From Phycisphaerales bacterium (GTDB lineage: Bacteria; Planctomycetota; Phycisphaerae; Phycisphaerales; UBA1924): a stretch of DNA of 37,023 nt. The notes under the pieces were generated by a model. That model was not told the DNA's origin. It made no database searches and was given only the letters and a program-made list of their open reading frames with translations. Positions 7,569-15,982 of this stretch are shown here, piece by piece; position 1 is the stretch's first letter; the number at the start of each line of letters is the position of its first letter. The stretch covers positions 1 to 37,023 of the forward strand of contig JABWBC010000019.1 of NCBI GenBank assembly GCA_013360695.1, read 5' to 3'. The position numbers and the translations under genes were made by a program.

Positions 7569-8456
7569 ATGCCACCCTCCGCCGTCAGCCCCGGCTCTGA
7601 CCCCGCCCGCGCGATCCCCGTGCTCCTGGAGAAGTACGGGCCCAGGATCCGCGCGCTGGCCATGCGCCTCTGCGGAAACGCCGCCGACGCCGACGACATG
7701 GTCCAGAACGTCTTCATGCAGGCCTTCCGAAAATGGCATCTCTTCCGCGGCGACGCCGACCCCGGCACATGGCTCTACGCCATCGCCGCCCGTTCGTGCC
7801 GTCATCGGTCGCGTCGGAAGGGCGGCGTCAATCAACGCGTCCCCGCCATGTCGCAGCTCATGCCTTGGGCCGAGACGACGGTGATGGAAGTCGCCGCCGC
7901 GTCGGAAGGCGAACAGAATATCGCCGAGCGGAATGAGGCGATCGCGGCCGTCCAGGGCGCGATCGTGCGCCTGCCGGAGCACCTGCGCCTGCCCCTCGTG
8001 CTCAAAGACGTGCTCGAGATGTCGATCGAAGACGTCGCCGAGGCGCTCGGGCTCGTTGAGAATACCGTGAAGACTCGCTTGCACCGCGCTCGCCTGGCGC
8101 TCCGAAAGATCATGACCGCCAAGGCGTCGCATGTCCCCGCCGCCGCGCCCATCTACGAAAAGCAGGTGTGCCTCGATCTTCTCAAAGCAAAGATGGACGC
8201 GATGGACCGCGGCGGAACACCCGCCGGTTTCCGAGTGCCCAAGGCCGAGGTGTGTGCTCGCTGCCGCGCCGTGTTTCGTGAACTCGATCTTGTTCAGGAC
8301 GCCTGCTCCGAGCTCGGCAAAGGCGAACTCCCCGAATCGCTCCGCGCCGCGATCAAGCGCGCGATTGGACGGGGCGTCGAGACTTCGCCGCCATTGTCCG
8401 CGCAAAAGCTCCGTGCCAAACGCGATTCTCGCGGGCCCGCCCCGCGAAATCGCTAG
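7569..8456 (+). CDS. ECF-type RNA polymerase sigma factor with C-terminal extension
   Basis: Sigma-70 family factor of the ECF type, 295 residues. Region 2 covers about residues 20-85 (DADDMVQNVFMQAFRKWHLF is the region 2.2-like helix; GTWLYAIAARSCRHRSRR follows). Region 4 covers about 125-180 with MSIEDVAEALGLVENTVKTR as the helix-turn-helix. A usual ECF factor ends near residue 185. This one continues for about 110 residues with C201, then CARC at 229-232 and C246, which could bind zinc, somewhat like anti-sigma zinc domains. No separate anti-sigma gene is adjacent, so the extension may act as a built-in regulator (inference). Convergent with the thioredoxin gene across 97 bases in which I see nothing. 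Confidence 0.85.
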   Translation: MPPSAVSPGSDPARAIPVLLEKYGPRIRALAMRLCGNAADADDMVQNVFMQAFRKWHLFRGDADPGTWLYAIAARSCRHRSRRKGGVNQRVPAMSQLMPWAETTVMEVAAASEGEQNIAERNEAIAAVQGAIVRLPEHLRLPLVLKDVLEMSIEDVAEALGLVENTVKTRLHRARLALRKIMTAKASHVPAAAPIYEKQVCLDLLKAKMDAMDRGGTPAGFRVPKAEVCARCRAVFRELDLVQDACSELGKGELPESLRAAIKRAIGRGVETSPPLSAQKLRAKRDSRGPAPRNR

Positions 8457-8553
8457 GGCGGATCCATTTCGAGCGGCGCGTCTCCCGACTGCACATCACC
8501 CATTGCCCGGACCCGCACCCCACGCTTCACCCCGCGCGAAACCGTGTCAGGAG

Positions 8554-8895
8554 TCACTCACCCAAGTGCGGCTCCAGCCTCGCCAGCACCGCCGCTCGCG
8601 GCGAGTATCCGACCCAGCCATCCACCACCTCGCGATCCCTAACCACGAAGACCGCCGGGACGCTGCTCACGCCAAACGCTTGTGCGATCGCCGGATGCTC
8701 GTCAACGTTGACGAACGCGATGTTGGCCCGCCCCACGAGTTCGGGCGCCAGCCGTTCAAGCTCGGGCTTCAGCATCCGGCAGGGCGGACACCACGGCGCC
8801 CAGAAATCGACCAGCGTCGGCACGTCGCTCTCCAGGACCTGCGCCTCGAACGACGACTCCGACGGATTCAAGATGTTCGATGAGCCCCCGGACAT
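8554..8895 (-). CDS. Thioredoxin with CPPC active site
   Basis: Thioredoxin-fold disulfide reductase of 113 residues. The active site WCPPCRML has C36 and C39 with two prolines between them instead of the usual Gly-Pro; FWAPW before it and the cis-proline SSVPAVFVV near residue 78 are classic. No signal peptide, so it is cytoplasmic. The start is the ATG at 8895, preceded by GAAGGGG on the minus strand; the 18-residue in-frame extension upstream is Cys/Arg-rich and unlike the family. It lies 78 bases downstream of the haem/phosphatase lipoprotein gene on the same strand and may be co-transcribed with it. Confidence 0.88.
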   Translation of the reverse strand: MSGGSSNILNPSESSFEAQVLESDVPTLVDFWAPWCPPCRMLKPELERLAPELVGRANIAFVNVDEHPAIAQAFGVSSVPAVFVVRDREVVDGWVGYSPRAAVLARLEPHLGE

Positions 8896-8973
8896 GCAAT
8901 CCCCTTCGTCACAATGGCCGCGGCATCTTCCCCGCTCTCGCGAGCACACCCGCCGTCCTCACGGCAACCCGCG

Positions 8974-10494
8974 CTATTGGCCCGGCATTTCCACCCAGAA
9001 CCACCCGCGCAGGTCGCCTTCCTTGAAGCCCGTCGCCTGGTCCTTCGGATACTTCTCGCGCAGCGCCGCCGTCACCGCCGGGTCCATCGACGCCGGGTCG
9101 CCGTGGCACGCAAGGCACGCGCCCGAGAGCTTGATCGGAAGCACCACACCCATCGAGCCGTCCGTGTTCGTCAGCACGCGCGCCTCGGTCGGCGTTGAGG
9201 CGAGCACGCCCGCCGCCCACGTCGGGGCCCCGTTCATCGGGTTGCGTAGCTTCGCGCTGGTCCGCCCGATCATCACGCCGTTCTCCTTCGCGATGCGCTG
9301 CGCGATCTTCGGCGCCTGCTCCTTGCACACTCCGATCGCGCCCGCCGCCCCGCCTTCCGGCGCGGGCTTGGCCATCGCTTCGCCGAGCGCCGCGAACAAC
9401 CGCTGGAACATCGCGTCCCGCGCCTCCACCCCCCGCTCATACGTCGCCCTCTGCGCTGCGCTCATCGACTCGGGCGACAACGCCGACCATTCACTGCCGC
9501 CCGATCGCCGCCGGATGTAGTCGCGCGTCTTGCTCTCCATCAGCGGATCGTGCGTGCCGATCGCGCGGGCCTCCGCCAGCGCCTGCGCCAGCGGCACGCC
9601 CTGATCCAGCACGCGATACCCCGCCCAGCCCGGGCCGACGCGATTGCCGGTGCGGCAGTGCAACGCCGCGCTCCGGCCATTCCTGTCCGCATCGCCGATC
9701 GCCGCACGCGCCCGGTCGAGCAGTTCGTCATTCAACTCCTGCGGCCCGGCATAGGGCAGGTTGCGATACTCCATCCCCGCACCCTTGGCCGCCCCCGCCT
9801 CGTCATAGTCCACGTGCTCCGCGGGCTTGCGGAAATTCACAAGCGCCGACACGCCGGCGGTCTTCAGCATCGCCACCTGCCCACCGTCCGGCTGCGTCAT
9901 CAGGAATCGATGCGACACGCCCCCGATCGCGACTTCCGACACGGGCACGGGGTCTCCAACCTTCAATCGCGGTGTTTCACGCCTTCCCGCCGCGTGCCCG
10001 CTCCGAACAAAATCATTCACGCCCAGCGCGTGCGACCGCAGCAACGCCAGCGTCTCAGGGTCGTCGCTCCGCTCGACGATCGTCACGCCCTTGTCGGTCG
10101 GCGTCACTTCGAGGGTCACGGCCTCGTGCCGCTTGAACAACTCGGCAAACACCGGATCCCACACACGCACCCGCGCCCCGGCCCGAACGCGTTCCTGCAT
10201 CGCCTTCGCGTGTTCGATGATCCGCGCCGCCACCTCGGGATCGTCCGACTCCGTAATCGCCTCGACGCCCGTCTCCGTGAACTTCACAGAACGGCGAATC
10301 TTGGTGTGGTCCGAGAGCAGTTGCTGCCACATGCCCCGGTCATACGCGAGCGTGCCCGGCCGGGCGGCCTCTGTCACGCCCGGCTCCTGCATCGCCGCGT
10401 CTGGCTTGTTCGGCCCGCACGACGCGAGCGAGACGGACGCCGCAAGCCCCGCCACCGCCAGCAACATCCCGATCCCACCGAGTGTCCGCTTCAT
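8974..10494 (-). CDS. Lipoprotein: DUF442-like phosphatase fold plus c-type haem (DUF3365-like) domain
   Basis: Exported multidomain protein of 506 residues. A lipoprotein signal ends in LASC with C26 as the lipidated residue. Residues about 48-165 contain two similar halves (TESDDPEVAARI/IEHAKAM and VERSDDPETLALL/RSHALGV), which may be an alpha-helical metal- or ligand-binding module. Residues about 175-325 resemble the DUF442/rhodanese-like phosphatase group, with HCRTGNRVG at 279-287 as the cysteine loop. Residues about 345-506 carry C390 and the haem-attachment CLACH at 460-464, as in DUF3365 sensor-like domains. GAAAGG precedes the start at 10494. The combination suggests a periplasmic redox-linked sensor or enzyme; its reaction is unknown. 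Domain names are from memory and not searched. Confidence 0.72.
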   Translation of the reverse strand: MKRTLGGIGMLLAVAGLAASVSLASCGPNKPDAAMQEPGVTEAARPGTLAYDRGMWQQLLSDHTKIRRSVKFTETGVEAITESDDPEVAARIIEHAKAMQERVRAGARVRVWDPVFAELFKRHEAVTLEVTPTDKGVTIVERSDDPETLALLRSHALGVNDFVRSGHAAGRRETPRLKVGDPVPVSEVAIGGVSHRFLMTQPDGGQVAMLKTAGVSALVNFRKPAEHVDYDEAGAAKGAGMEYRNLPYAGPQELNDELLDRARAAIGDADRNGRSAALHCRTGNRVGPGWAGYRVLDQGVPLAQALAEARAIGTHDPLMESKTRDYIRRRSGGSEWSALSPESMSAAQRATYERGVEARDAMFQRLFAALGEAMAKPAPEGGAAGAIGVCKEQAPKIAQRIAKENGVMIGRTSAKLRNPMNGAPTWAAGVLASTPTEARVLTNTDGSMGVVLPIKLSGACLACHGDPASMDPAVTAALREKYPKDQATGFKEGDLRGWFWVEMPGQ

Positions 10495-10723
10495 GCTCGA
10501 CCTTTCCATCGCGAAATCACATCGCACCACCTTGGAGGGCGCGTGCCTCCCGATGGTTCCACGAATTCCGCATGTTCAAAGTGCGCGAGCCGGTTGTGGC
10601 GCCATCGCCGTATTCGCCCCGCGCCGCCGTGTGCGAGAACGAAAAAACGGCGACGGCATTGCAATGCGCATTCGATCCCGAGTCTTCCTGCAAGCTGCCC
10701 ATGCGCGGCACCCGCGCTTCCCG
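10495..10723. other. Intergenic region, minus-strand promoter expected
   Basis: 229 bases between the haem lipoprotein gene and the HEAT-like gene. Only a 5-bp stem (GGAGG with CCTCC near 10536-10552) was noticed. No convincing terminator or promoter seen. Confidence 0.3.
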
Positions 10724-11719
10724 CTACTTCTTCTCCGGCGCCAGAGCCTTCTCCGCCGCCGCCTTTTCCGCCGCCCGCGCCCGCTTCAACGGCAGGAACT
10801 CTTCCTGATACCACTTCCACCACTTGTCCTGGTCCCAGCCCATGCCAATCGTGGGTCGTCCCGTATATCGCGACGACAAGCCCACCAGCGAGTTATGAAT
10901 TTCCGTGCGATACGTCGTCACGACCGCGTCATTTACCCGCAGCAGCGTGCCCTGCGTGATCACGCTGATCTGCGGATCAAACGCCACCGCGCTGTCGCTC
11001 ACCACCGGCGTCAAATCGGAGATGAACGCGATCTGCTGGCCCACCAAGATATACGCAAGGTCGCCCTGATTCGAGCCGCTCCCGCCCCCGCCGCCCCCCA
11101 GCGACTGACCAACCTGCGCCGAGATCAGCCACGGGATCACCTCATACAGACCGAGATTCCCCGCAAGCTCCGCCGCCGCCGCCATCTGCTTCTCATCGCC
11201 GCTCCGCAGCCCTTTGAGCACCACGAGGTTGATCCGATCCGAGACCCCGCCAACCTCCGCGAGCCTCCGCTGCAGCCGATCCAGCGCCGCGGCCCGAATC
11301 CCCTCGTCCCGATCCGTCATCGAAACCCACGCCAGCGCCGCATCACCCGAGTCGTTCTTGGCGTCGCTGAAAATGTCCAGCACCGCCGTCCGAACGTCCT
11401 CCGCATCGTTCCGAAAGATCTCAATCAACGACGCAAAGATCGACGGCTCCGTATACGCGCGCAGCTTCGCAAGCCCTTCCTGACGAATGTCGACGCGCTT
11501 GATCGTGCCGAAATGCGCCCGCCGCAGCTTTCGAAGCTCCTGCTCCATCACGCGGACCTTCTTCTTCGCCGCGGCAAACTCGCGCTGCGCCGCGTCGACT
11601 TCCGGCGTAAATGTCGTGTCAGGCCCGATCGTCTCGATCGGCTCTTTCGAATCCTGCGCCAAGGCCGGCAATGCCATCGCCGTCATCACGCAGGCCGCCA
11701 GACATGAAACGCGTCGCAT
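10724..11719 (-). CDS. Secreted HEAT-like repeat protein with secretin-like segment
   Basis: Exported protein of 331 residues. The signal peptide ends PALA before Gln22. Residues 40-70 look coiled-coil (AAKKKVRVMEQELRKLRR), followed by helical HEAT-like units between about 70 and 205. A Gly/Ser linker (GGGGGGSGS) at about 208-216 leads to a beta-rich part. There, SDLTPVVSDSAVAFDP (from residue 234) aligns with SDLQSVVSDSAASFDP in the secretin encoded at 34393-37023, with 18 of 36 positions identical by eye. The end is Trp-rich (WDQDKWWKWYQEEF) then Ala/Lys/Glu. The start is ATG 11719, with AGGA about 8 bases upstream. Function unknown; association with a secretion system is inferred from the shared segment. 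Confidence 0.7.
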   Translation of the reverse strand: MRRVSCLAACVMTAMALPALAQDSKEPIETIGPDTTFTPEVDAAQREFAAAKKKVRVMEQELRKLRRAHFGTIKRVDIRQEGLAKLRAYTEPSIFASLIEIFRNDAEDVRTAVLDIFSDAKNDSGDAALAWVSMTDRDEGIRAAALDRLQRRLAEVGGVSDRINLVVLKGLRSGDEKQMAAAAELAGNLGLYEVIPWLISAQVGQSLGGGGGGSGSNQGDLAYILVGQQIAFISDLTPVVSDSAVAFDPQISVITQGTLLRVNDAVVTTYRTEIHNSLVGLSSRYTGRPTIGMGWDQDKWWKWYQEEFLPLKRARAAEKAAAEKALAPEKK

Positions 11720-11941
11720 CGTGATTCCTCCCAGCCCATCCCACCCGCCGTTGCTTATCCGGGTCATGTTCGGTTAGACGCCCGGACGCCCCACGGGTTC
11801 CACCACGAATTCCAAGCAATTTCCACCATGAATTCGAGCGAATATCCGTCCGACCCACCGTGCCGCCGGGCCACCTCTTCATGGTCGATGCTCTTCTCTT
11901 ACCATTCGGCGCTCTGGCAACCCGGCCAATCCGCAGTTTGT

Positions 11942-12790
11942 TCACTCTCCCGTTCGAAGCGTCGCCGTCGCATCCGTTCCGAGCCGCTTGGCCTCGCGCG
12001 CCGCCTGCTCGCGCGTCTGGAACATCCCCACGCGAACCGTGTACAGGATCTTTCCCTTGTTCGACACCTGCACGATCCGCGGCGACCCAAGGCTCGTTCC
12101 CGCGAGGTTGCCGCGCAGCCGATCCGCCGCGGCCTGCGCGCGGTCGCGGCTCGAATACGCCCCAACCTGGATCGTGTACCGCCCGCCGCCGTCCTTCGTC
12201 GGCGCTTCCTGACCGAGCCGCTGATCCAGCATCCCCTTGAGCTGTGTATTGCTCGCCGGCACCGCCGCCAGCCCCGACAGGTACGCCTGCTTGGCCTCGT
12301 CCTTCCGACCCAGCGCCGAAAGCGAATCGCCGGCATACATCCACGATGACGCCGACTCGCTCCCCCTCAGCTTTCCCGCCGCCGCCAGCAGGTGGTCCGC
12401 CGACTGGCGATACATTCCCTTTTCCTTCTCAATCATCCCCAGCGTTGAGTTCGCCCAGCCCGAGACCGTCTCGTCCGCGCTCGAGAGCAGCGGTGACACC
12501 CATCGCTCCGCCTCCGCGTTCCGTCCCAGCCAGCGCGCCGAATCGCCCGCGACCGCCGCCGCCCGATCCCGCTTTACGCCCTCGGGCTCGTCGCGATGCG
12601 CCTTCGACGCAAGCTCCAGCGCCTTGCGGAACTCGTTTTTGCGGTACGCCTGCATGTAGTCGGGCATCGCCGGAATGCCGTTGTCCTTGGGCTTCTCGCC
12701 CGAGCCGCACCCCGGCATCACCGCGCCCGCGATCGTCACGACCGCCAGCATCAGCACGCTCATGCGGACGCCCACGCCACGCCGCATCAT
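11942..12790 (-). CDS. SPOR-domain lipoprotein with TPR-like repeats
   Basis: Lipoprotein of 282 residues. The signal ends VMPGC with C28 lipidated. Residues 40-190 are helical TPR-like repeats (DYMQAYRKNEFRKALELASK; WANSTLGMIEKEKGMYRQS; MYAGDSLSALGRKDEAKQAY). Residues 203-273 form a SPOR domain (RYTIQVGAYSSRDRAQAAAD ... YTVRVGMFQTREQAAREAKR), a fold that binds denuded peptidoglycan glycans and often marks septal or envelope proteins. AAGGGAG upstream fits ATG 12790 (12787 also possible). It is the first gene of a four-gene minus-strand series and is divergent from the acyl-CoA synthetase. Its exact role is not known. Confidence 0.85.
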   Translation of the reverse strand: MMRRGVGVRMSVLMLAVVTIAGAVMPGCGSGEKPKDNGIPAMPDYMQAYRKNEFRKALELASKAHRDEPEGVKRDRAAAVAGDSARWLGRNAEAERWVSPLLSSADETVSGWANSTLGMIEKEKGMYRQSADHLLAAAGKLRGSESASSWMYAGDSLSALGRKDEAKQAYLSGLAAVPASNTQLKGMLDQRLGQEAPTKDGGGRYTIQVGAYSSRDRAQAAADRLRGNLAGTSLGSPRIVQVSNKGKILYTVRVGMFQTREQAAREAKRLGTDATATLRTGE

Positions 12791-12992
12791 GGCGCAAGCT
12801 CCCTTGACTCCAGACGTCCAACCTGTTCGCGACTTTGTCACGGTCGAATCCTTCGTTTCAAGGGGTCACGGCCGGTGGCTGGCCCGACATTCCGTCCTTC
12901 GCTCGGGCGAGCAACCCCAAGTGCAAGTAGCATATCGCCCCAGCCGACGCGACGGCCCGCTTTTCCCCGCCGCGGCCAACCCGGAGACCCGC

Positions 12993-14462
12993 GTGAGCGT
13001 TCACTGGCCCATCATCCGACGCCTTCTCGCCTCGCCGCTCTCCGTCGCCATCATCGATGACCGCCGAAGCTACCGCGGCCTCGAAATCCTGGTCGCCGCC
13101 ATGAACCTTGCCGCGGCACTCCAGTCAAAGTGCCAATCGCCCACCCTCGGCGTCATGCTCCCCACCGGCGGCGGCTTTCCCATCGTCGCCCTCGCCGGTT
13201 GGTTCCTCGGAAAAACCGTCGTCCCCCTCAACTACCTCCTCAAGCAGGAAGAACTCCAGTATGTCATCGACGACTGCGGCACCGACACCGTCGTCACCGC
13301 CGGCCCCATGCTCGAGTTCACCGGCTTCACCCCCAGGGTCAAAAACCTCGTCCTCCTCGAAAGGCTCAACCTCGCCGGCATCCCCGACTTCATCCGCCCC
13401 GCGCTCGCCGACGACGAAGACCTCGCCGTCCTCCTCTACACCTCGGGCACCAGCGGCAAGCCCAAGGGCGTCATGCTCACCCACGCCAATCTCTCCGCCA
13501 ACATCCAGCAGGTCGATGAGTGGGTCCACTTCACCCGCCGCGACGTCATGATGGGCGTCCTCCCGCAGTTCCACAGCTTCGGCATGACCGTGCTCACGCT
13601 CCTCCCCCTCACCCTCGGCATCAAGGTCGTCTACGCCCCGCGCTTCGTCCCCCAGCGAATCGTCAAACTGTGCCGCGAGCATCGCCCCTCCATCCTCGTC
13701 GCCATCCCTTCCATGTACACCGCGCTCCTCTCCGTCAAAGACGCCCACCCCGAGGACTTCGTCTCGCTGAAGTACGCCATCTCCGGCGGCGAGCCCCTCC
13801 CCGACAGCACCTTCGAACGCTTCAACGAACGCTTCAAGGTTCGCCTCGCCGAGGGCTACGGCCTGACCGAAACCGCGCCCGCCACCAACTGGTGCCGACC
13901 CGACGGCTGGCGCCGCCACTCCGTCGGCCCACCCCTCCCCGGCGTCATCGAACGCGTCGTCGACCTCAACACACGCCAGACGCTCGGCCCCGATGAAGAA
14001 GGCGAAATCCTCATCAAGGGCCCCAATGTCATGCGCGGCTACTACCACCTCCCCGAACAGACCGCCGCCGCCTTCGACGAACACGGCTTCTTCCGCACCG
14101 GCGACATCGGACGCTTCGACTCCGACGGCCATCTCTTCATCACCGGCCGCCTCAAGGAAATGCTCATCATCGGCGGCGAAAACGTTTTCCCCCGCGAGAT
14201 CGAGGAAGTCCTGAACCAGCACCCCTCCGTCATGGCCTCCGGCGTCATCGGCCGCCAGGACCCCTTGCGCGGGGAGCTCCCGATCGCCTTCGTTGAGATC
14301 AAGGAAGATGCCGCCTTCGACGAGAAGGAACTCCAGCGCTGGTGCCGCCAGAAACTCGCCGGTTACAAGGTCCCCGACGAGATCAGGCGCCTGGACCAGC
14401 TCCCCCGCAACCCCACCGGCAAGATCATGCGCCGAGAGCTGAAGAAGCTCTTGGATTCCTGA
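12993..14462 (+). CDS. AMP-forming acyl-CoA synthetase (ANL superfamily)
   Basis: ATP-dependent ligase that activates a carboxylic acid as acyl-AMP and passes it to CoA or a carrier; 489 residues, cytoplasmic. The phosphate-binding motif YTSGTSGKPKG is at 149-159, EGYGLTETAP at about 287-296, the adenylate-binding TGD at 369-371, the hinge GRLKEMLIIGGENVFP at 385-400, and the catalytic lysine K477 in PTGKIMRREL. The start is GTG 12993, preceded by GGAG; upstream in-frame codons run into the divergent SPOR gene. The general style matches long- or medium-chain fatty acyl-CoA ligases, but the substrate cannot be told from the sequence. Followed after 68 bases by transaldolase. Confidence 0.85.
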   Translation: MSVHWPIIRRLLASPLSVAIIDDRRSYRGLEILVAAMNLAAALQSKCQSPTLGVMLPTGGGFPIVALAGWFLGKTVVPLNYLLKQEELQYVIDDCGTDTVVTAGPMLEFTGFTPRVKNLVLLERLNLAGIPDFIRPALADDEDLAVLLYTSGTSGKPKGVMLTHANLSANIQQVDEWVHFTRRDVMMGVLPQFHSFGMTVLTLLPLTLGIKVVYAPRFVPQRIVKLCREHRPSILVAIPSMYTALLSVKDAHPEDFVSLKYAISGGEPLPDSTFERFNERFKVRLAEGYGLTETAPATNWCRPDGWRRHSVGPPLPGVIERVVDLNTRQTLGPDEEGEILIKGPNVMRGYYHLPEQTAAAFDEHGFFRTGDIGRFDSDGHLFITGRLKEMLIIGGENVFPREIEEVLNQHPSVMASGVIGRQDPLRGELPIAFVEIKEDAAFDEKELQRWCRQKLAGYKVPDEIRRLDQLPRNPTGKIMRRELKKLLDS

Positions 14463-14530
14463 GCTATCCTGCCCACCAGCGCCACGCCGTTCCCGCGCTC
14501 CGCCCCACCAAACCACCCGGAGATCACGCC

Positions 14531-15178
14531 ATGGAGCTGTACATCGACACCGCCAACATCGAAGAGATCAAGCAGGCCGCCGACCTCGGCGTCCTCGACG
14601 GCGTGACCACCAACCCAACCCTGATCGCCAAGGAAAAGGTCGACTACGGCCAGCGCCTCGCCGAAATCTGCAAGGTCGTTAAGGGCCCAGTCTCCGCCGA
14701 AGTCATCGCCACCGACTTCGACGGCATGATGAAAGAAGGACAGGAACGCGCCAAGATCGCGCCCAACATCGTCGTCAAGCTCCCCAGCACGATGGACGGC
14801 CTGAAAGCCTGCAAGCACCTCTCCGATCTCGGCATCAAGACCAACATGACCCTCTGCTTCCAGGCCCTCCAGGCCCTCATGGTCGCCAAGGCCGGCGCCT
14901 ACCTCGTCAGCCCCTTCATCGGCCGCCTCGACGACATCGGCCAGGAAGGCATGGACGTCATCCACCAGATCCGCACCATCTACGACAACTACGGTCTGAA
15001 AACCAAGGTCCTCGCCGCTTCCATTCGCCACACCGAGCACATGCTCCGCTGCGCCATGGCCGGCGCCGATGTCGCCACCGTCCCCTTCAAGGTCATCATG
15101 GATTGCATGAAGCACCCGCTCACCGACATCGGCATCGCAAAGTTCCTCGAGGACTACAAAAAGGCCTTCGGCGGCTGA
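14531..15178 (+). CDS. tal: Transaldolase, small TalC/FSA-type
   Basis: Class I aldolase of 215 residues in the pentose phosphate pathway, moving a dihydroxyacetone unit between sugar phosphates. MELYIDTANIEEIKQA and DGVTTNPTLIAKE are signature motifs. The Schiff-base lysine is K83 in NIVVKLPST. Against E. coli fructose-6-phosphate aldolase numbering (K85, Q59, Y131), this protein has E57 and F129 at the two positions that separate the activities, which favours true transaldolase over the aldolase. GGAG about 9 bases before the ATG supports the start. Two palindromes lie just downstream. Confidence 0.92.
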   Translation: MELYIDTANIEEIKQAADLGVLDGVTTNPTLIAKEKVDYGQRLAEICKVVKGPVSAEVIATDFDGMMKEGQERAKIAPNIVVKLPSTMDGLKACKHLSDLGIKTNMTLCFQALQALMVAKAGAYLVSPFIGRLDDIGQEGMDVIHQIRTIYDNYGLKTKVLAASIRHTEHMLRCAMAGADVATVPFKVIMDCMKHPLTDIGIAKFLEDYKKAFGG

Positions 15179-15195
15179 GCCAACTGGCGGCGTAC

Positions 15196-15275
15196 CACCG
15201 ACCGCGTTTCACGGTCGGTGCAATTCGCTCCACATCTTCTGCTCTTCGTGCCACGGACCCGCCTTCAGGTCCGTG
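15196..15275. repeat. Two tandem palindromes after transaldolase
   Basis: CACCGACCG (15196-15204) pairs with CGGTCGGTG (15212-15220) around a 7-base loop; CACGGACC (15252-15259) pairs with GGTCCGTG (15268-15275) around an 8-base loop. Both loops end TTCA and neither has a T tract. They look more like REP-type elements than terminators. The rest of the 297-base gap to 15475 holds only short repeated words such as CGAATGCCGAATCACGAATG near 15400, plus the dispersed repeat copy at 15455-15469. Confidence 0.45.
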
Positions 15276-15454
15276 TTGCTTGGTGGATTGTCAGCCCGCG
15301 CCGACACCTGCCTCACCCACTCGTGGTCTTCTCTTCCCCGTGGGCTTCGTATTTATCTCGCCATTGACGCCGCGGATTTCCCGTCTCTTCCGAATGCCGA
15401 ATCACGAATGCCGCGCCGTCCTTCGCGCCGTCGAATTCCACGCTTCTTCTTCCC

Positions 15455-15469
15455 CGAGTGCCCAGTGCC
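15455..15469 (-). repeat. Copy of a dispersed GGCACT repeat
   Basis: On the minus strand this reads GGCACTGGGCACTCG, differing at one base from GGCACTAGGCACTCG at 31805-31819. It lies in an intergenic region, just after the stop of the RidA-like gene. Confidence 0.4.
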
Positions 15470-15475
15470 TCTCCC

Positions 15476-15982
15476 TCACGGACACTCACCGGCCGTCACC
15501 TCAAACAGAAATTCCACCTCCACCGGCGCGCCCAGCGGCAGGGCGATGCTTCCGACCGCGGCCCGTGCGTGGCGTCCCGCCTCCCCAAACACCGCCAGCA
15601 TCAACTCACTCGCCCCGTTGGCGATCTTCGGCTGGTCATAGAAACCCGGTTCGCTCGCCACAAACACGCCGAGCCGAATGACCTGCTTGATGCAGTTCAG
15701 GCTGCCCAGTGCGGCCTTCGCCGCCGCCAGCCCATTCAGGGCGCACTGCCTGGCGCATTCGATCCCCTGCTCCACCGTGACCGCGCCGGGCAGCGACCCC
15801 TTATACAGGAGCTGCCCATCCTTGAACGGGATCTGCCCCGCCACATACAGCAGCGACCCGGCAATCTTCGTCGGGACATACGCCGCCACCGGCTTGGCCG
15901 GCGTCGGCAAGACCAGCCCAAGCTTCGCCAAGGCAGATTCGGGATCGGTGGGGGGGGAGACGCCAGCGGGTTGCGTTGACAT
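15476..15982 (-). CDS. RidA/YjgF-family protein
   Basis: Small trimeric protein of 168 residues of the RidA/YjgF/UK114 family; members hydrolyse reactive enamine or imine intermediates, protecting PLP enzymes. Recognisable parts are LLYVAGQIPFKDGQ near residue 44, ALNGLAAAKAALGSL near 81, and the C-terminal GRHARAAVGSIALPLGAPVE with R140 at the conserved substrate-carboxylate position. It belongs to the longer subgroup with an N-terminal helical extension (PESALAKLGLVLP). No clear ribosome site is seen before the ATG at 15982. Single gene, divergent from the pseudopilin gene. Whether this subgroup keeps deaminase activity is uncertain. Confidence 0.88.
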   Translation of the reverse strand: MSTQPAGVSPPTDPESALAKLGLVLPTPAKPVAAYVPTKIAGSLLYVAGQIPFKDGQLLYKGSLPGAVTVEQGIECARQCALNGLAAAKAALGSLNCIKQVIRLGVFVASEPGFYDQPKIANGASELMLAVFGEAGRHARAAVGSIALPLGAPVEVEFLFEVTAGECP

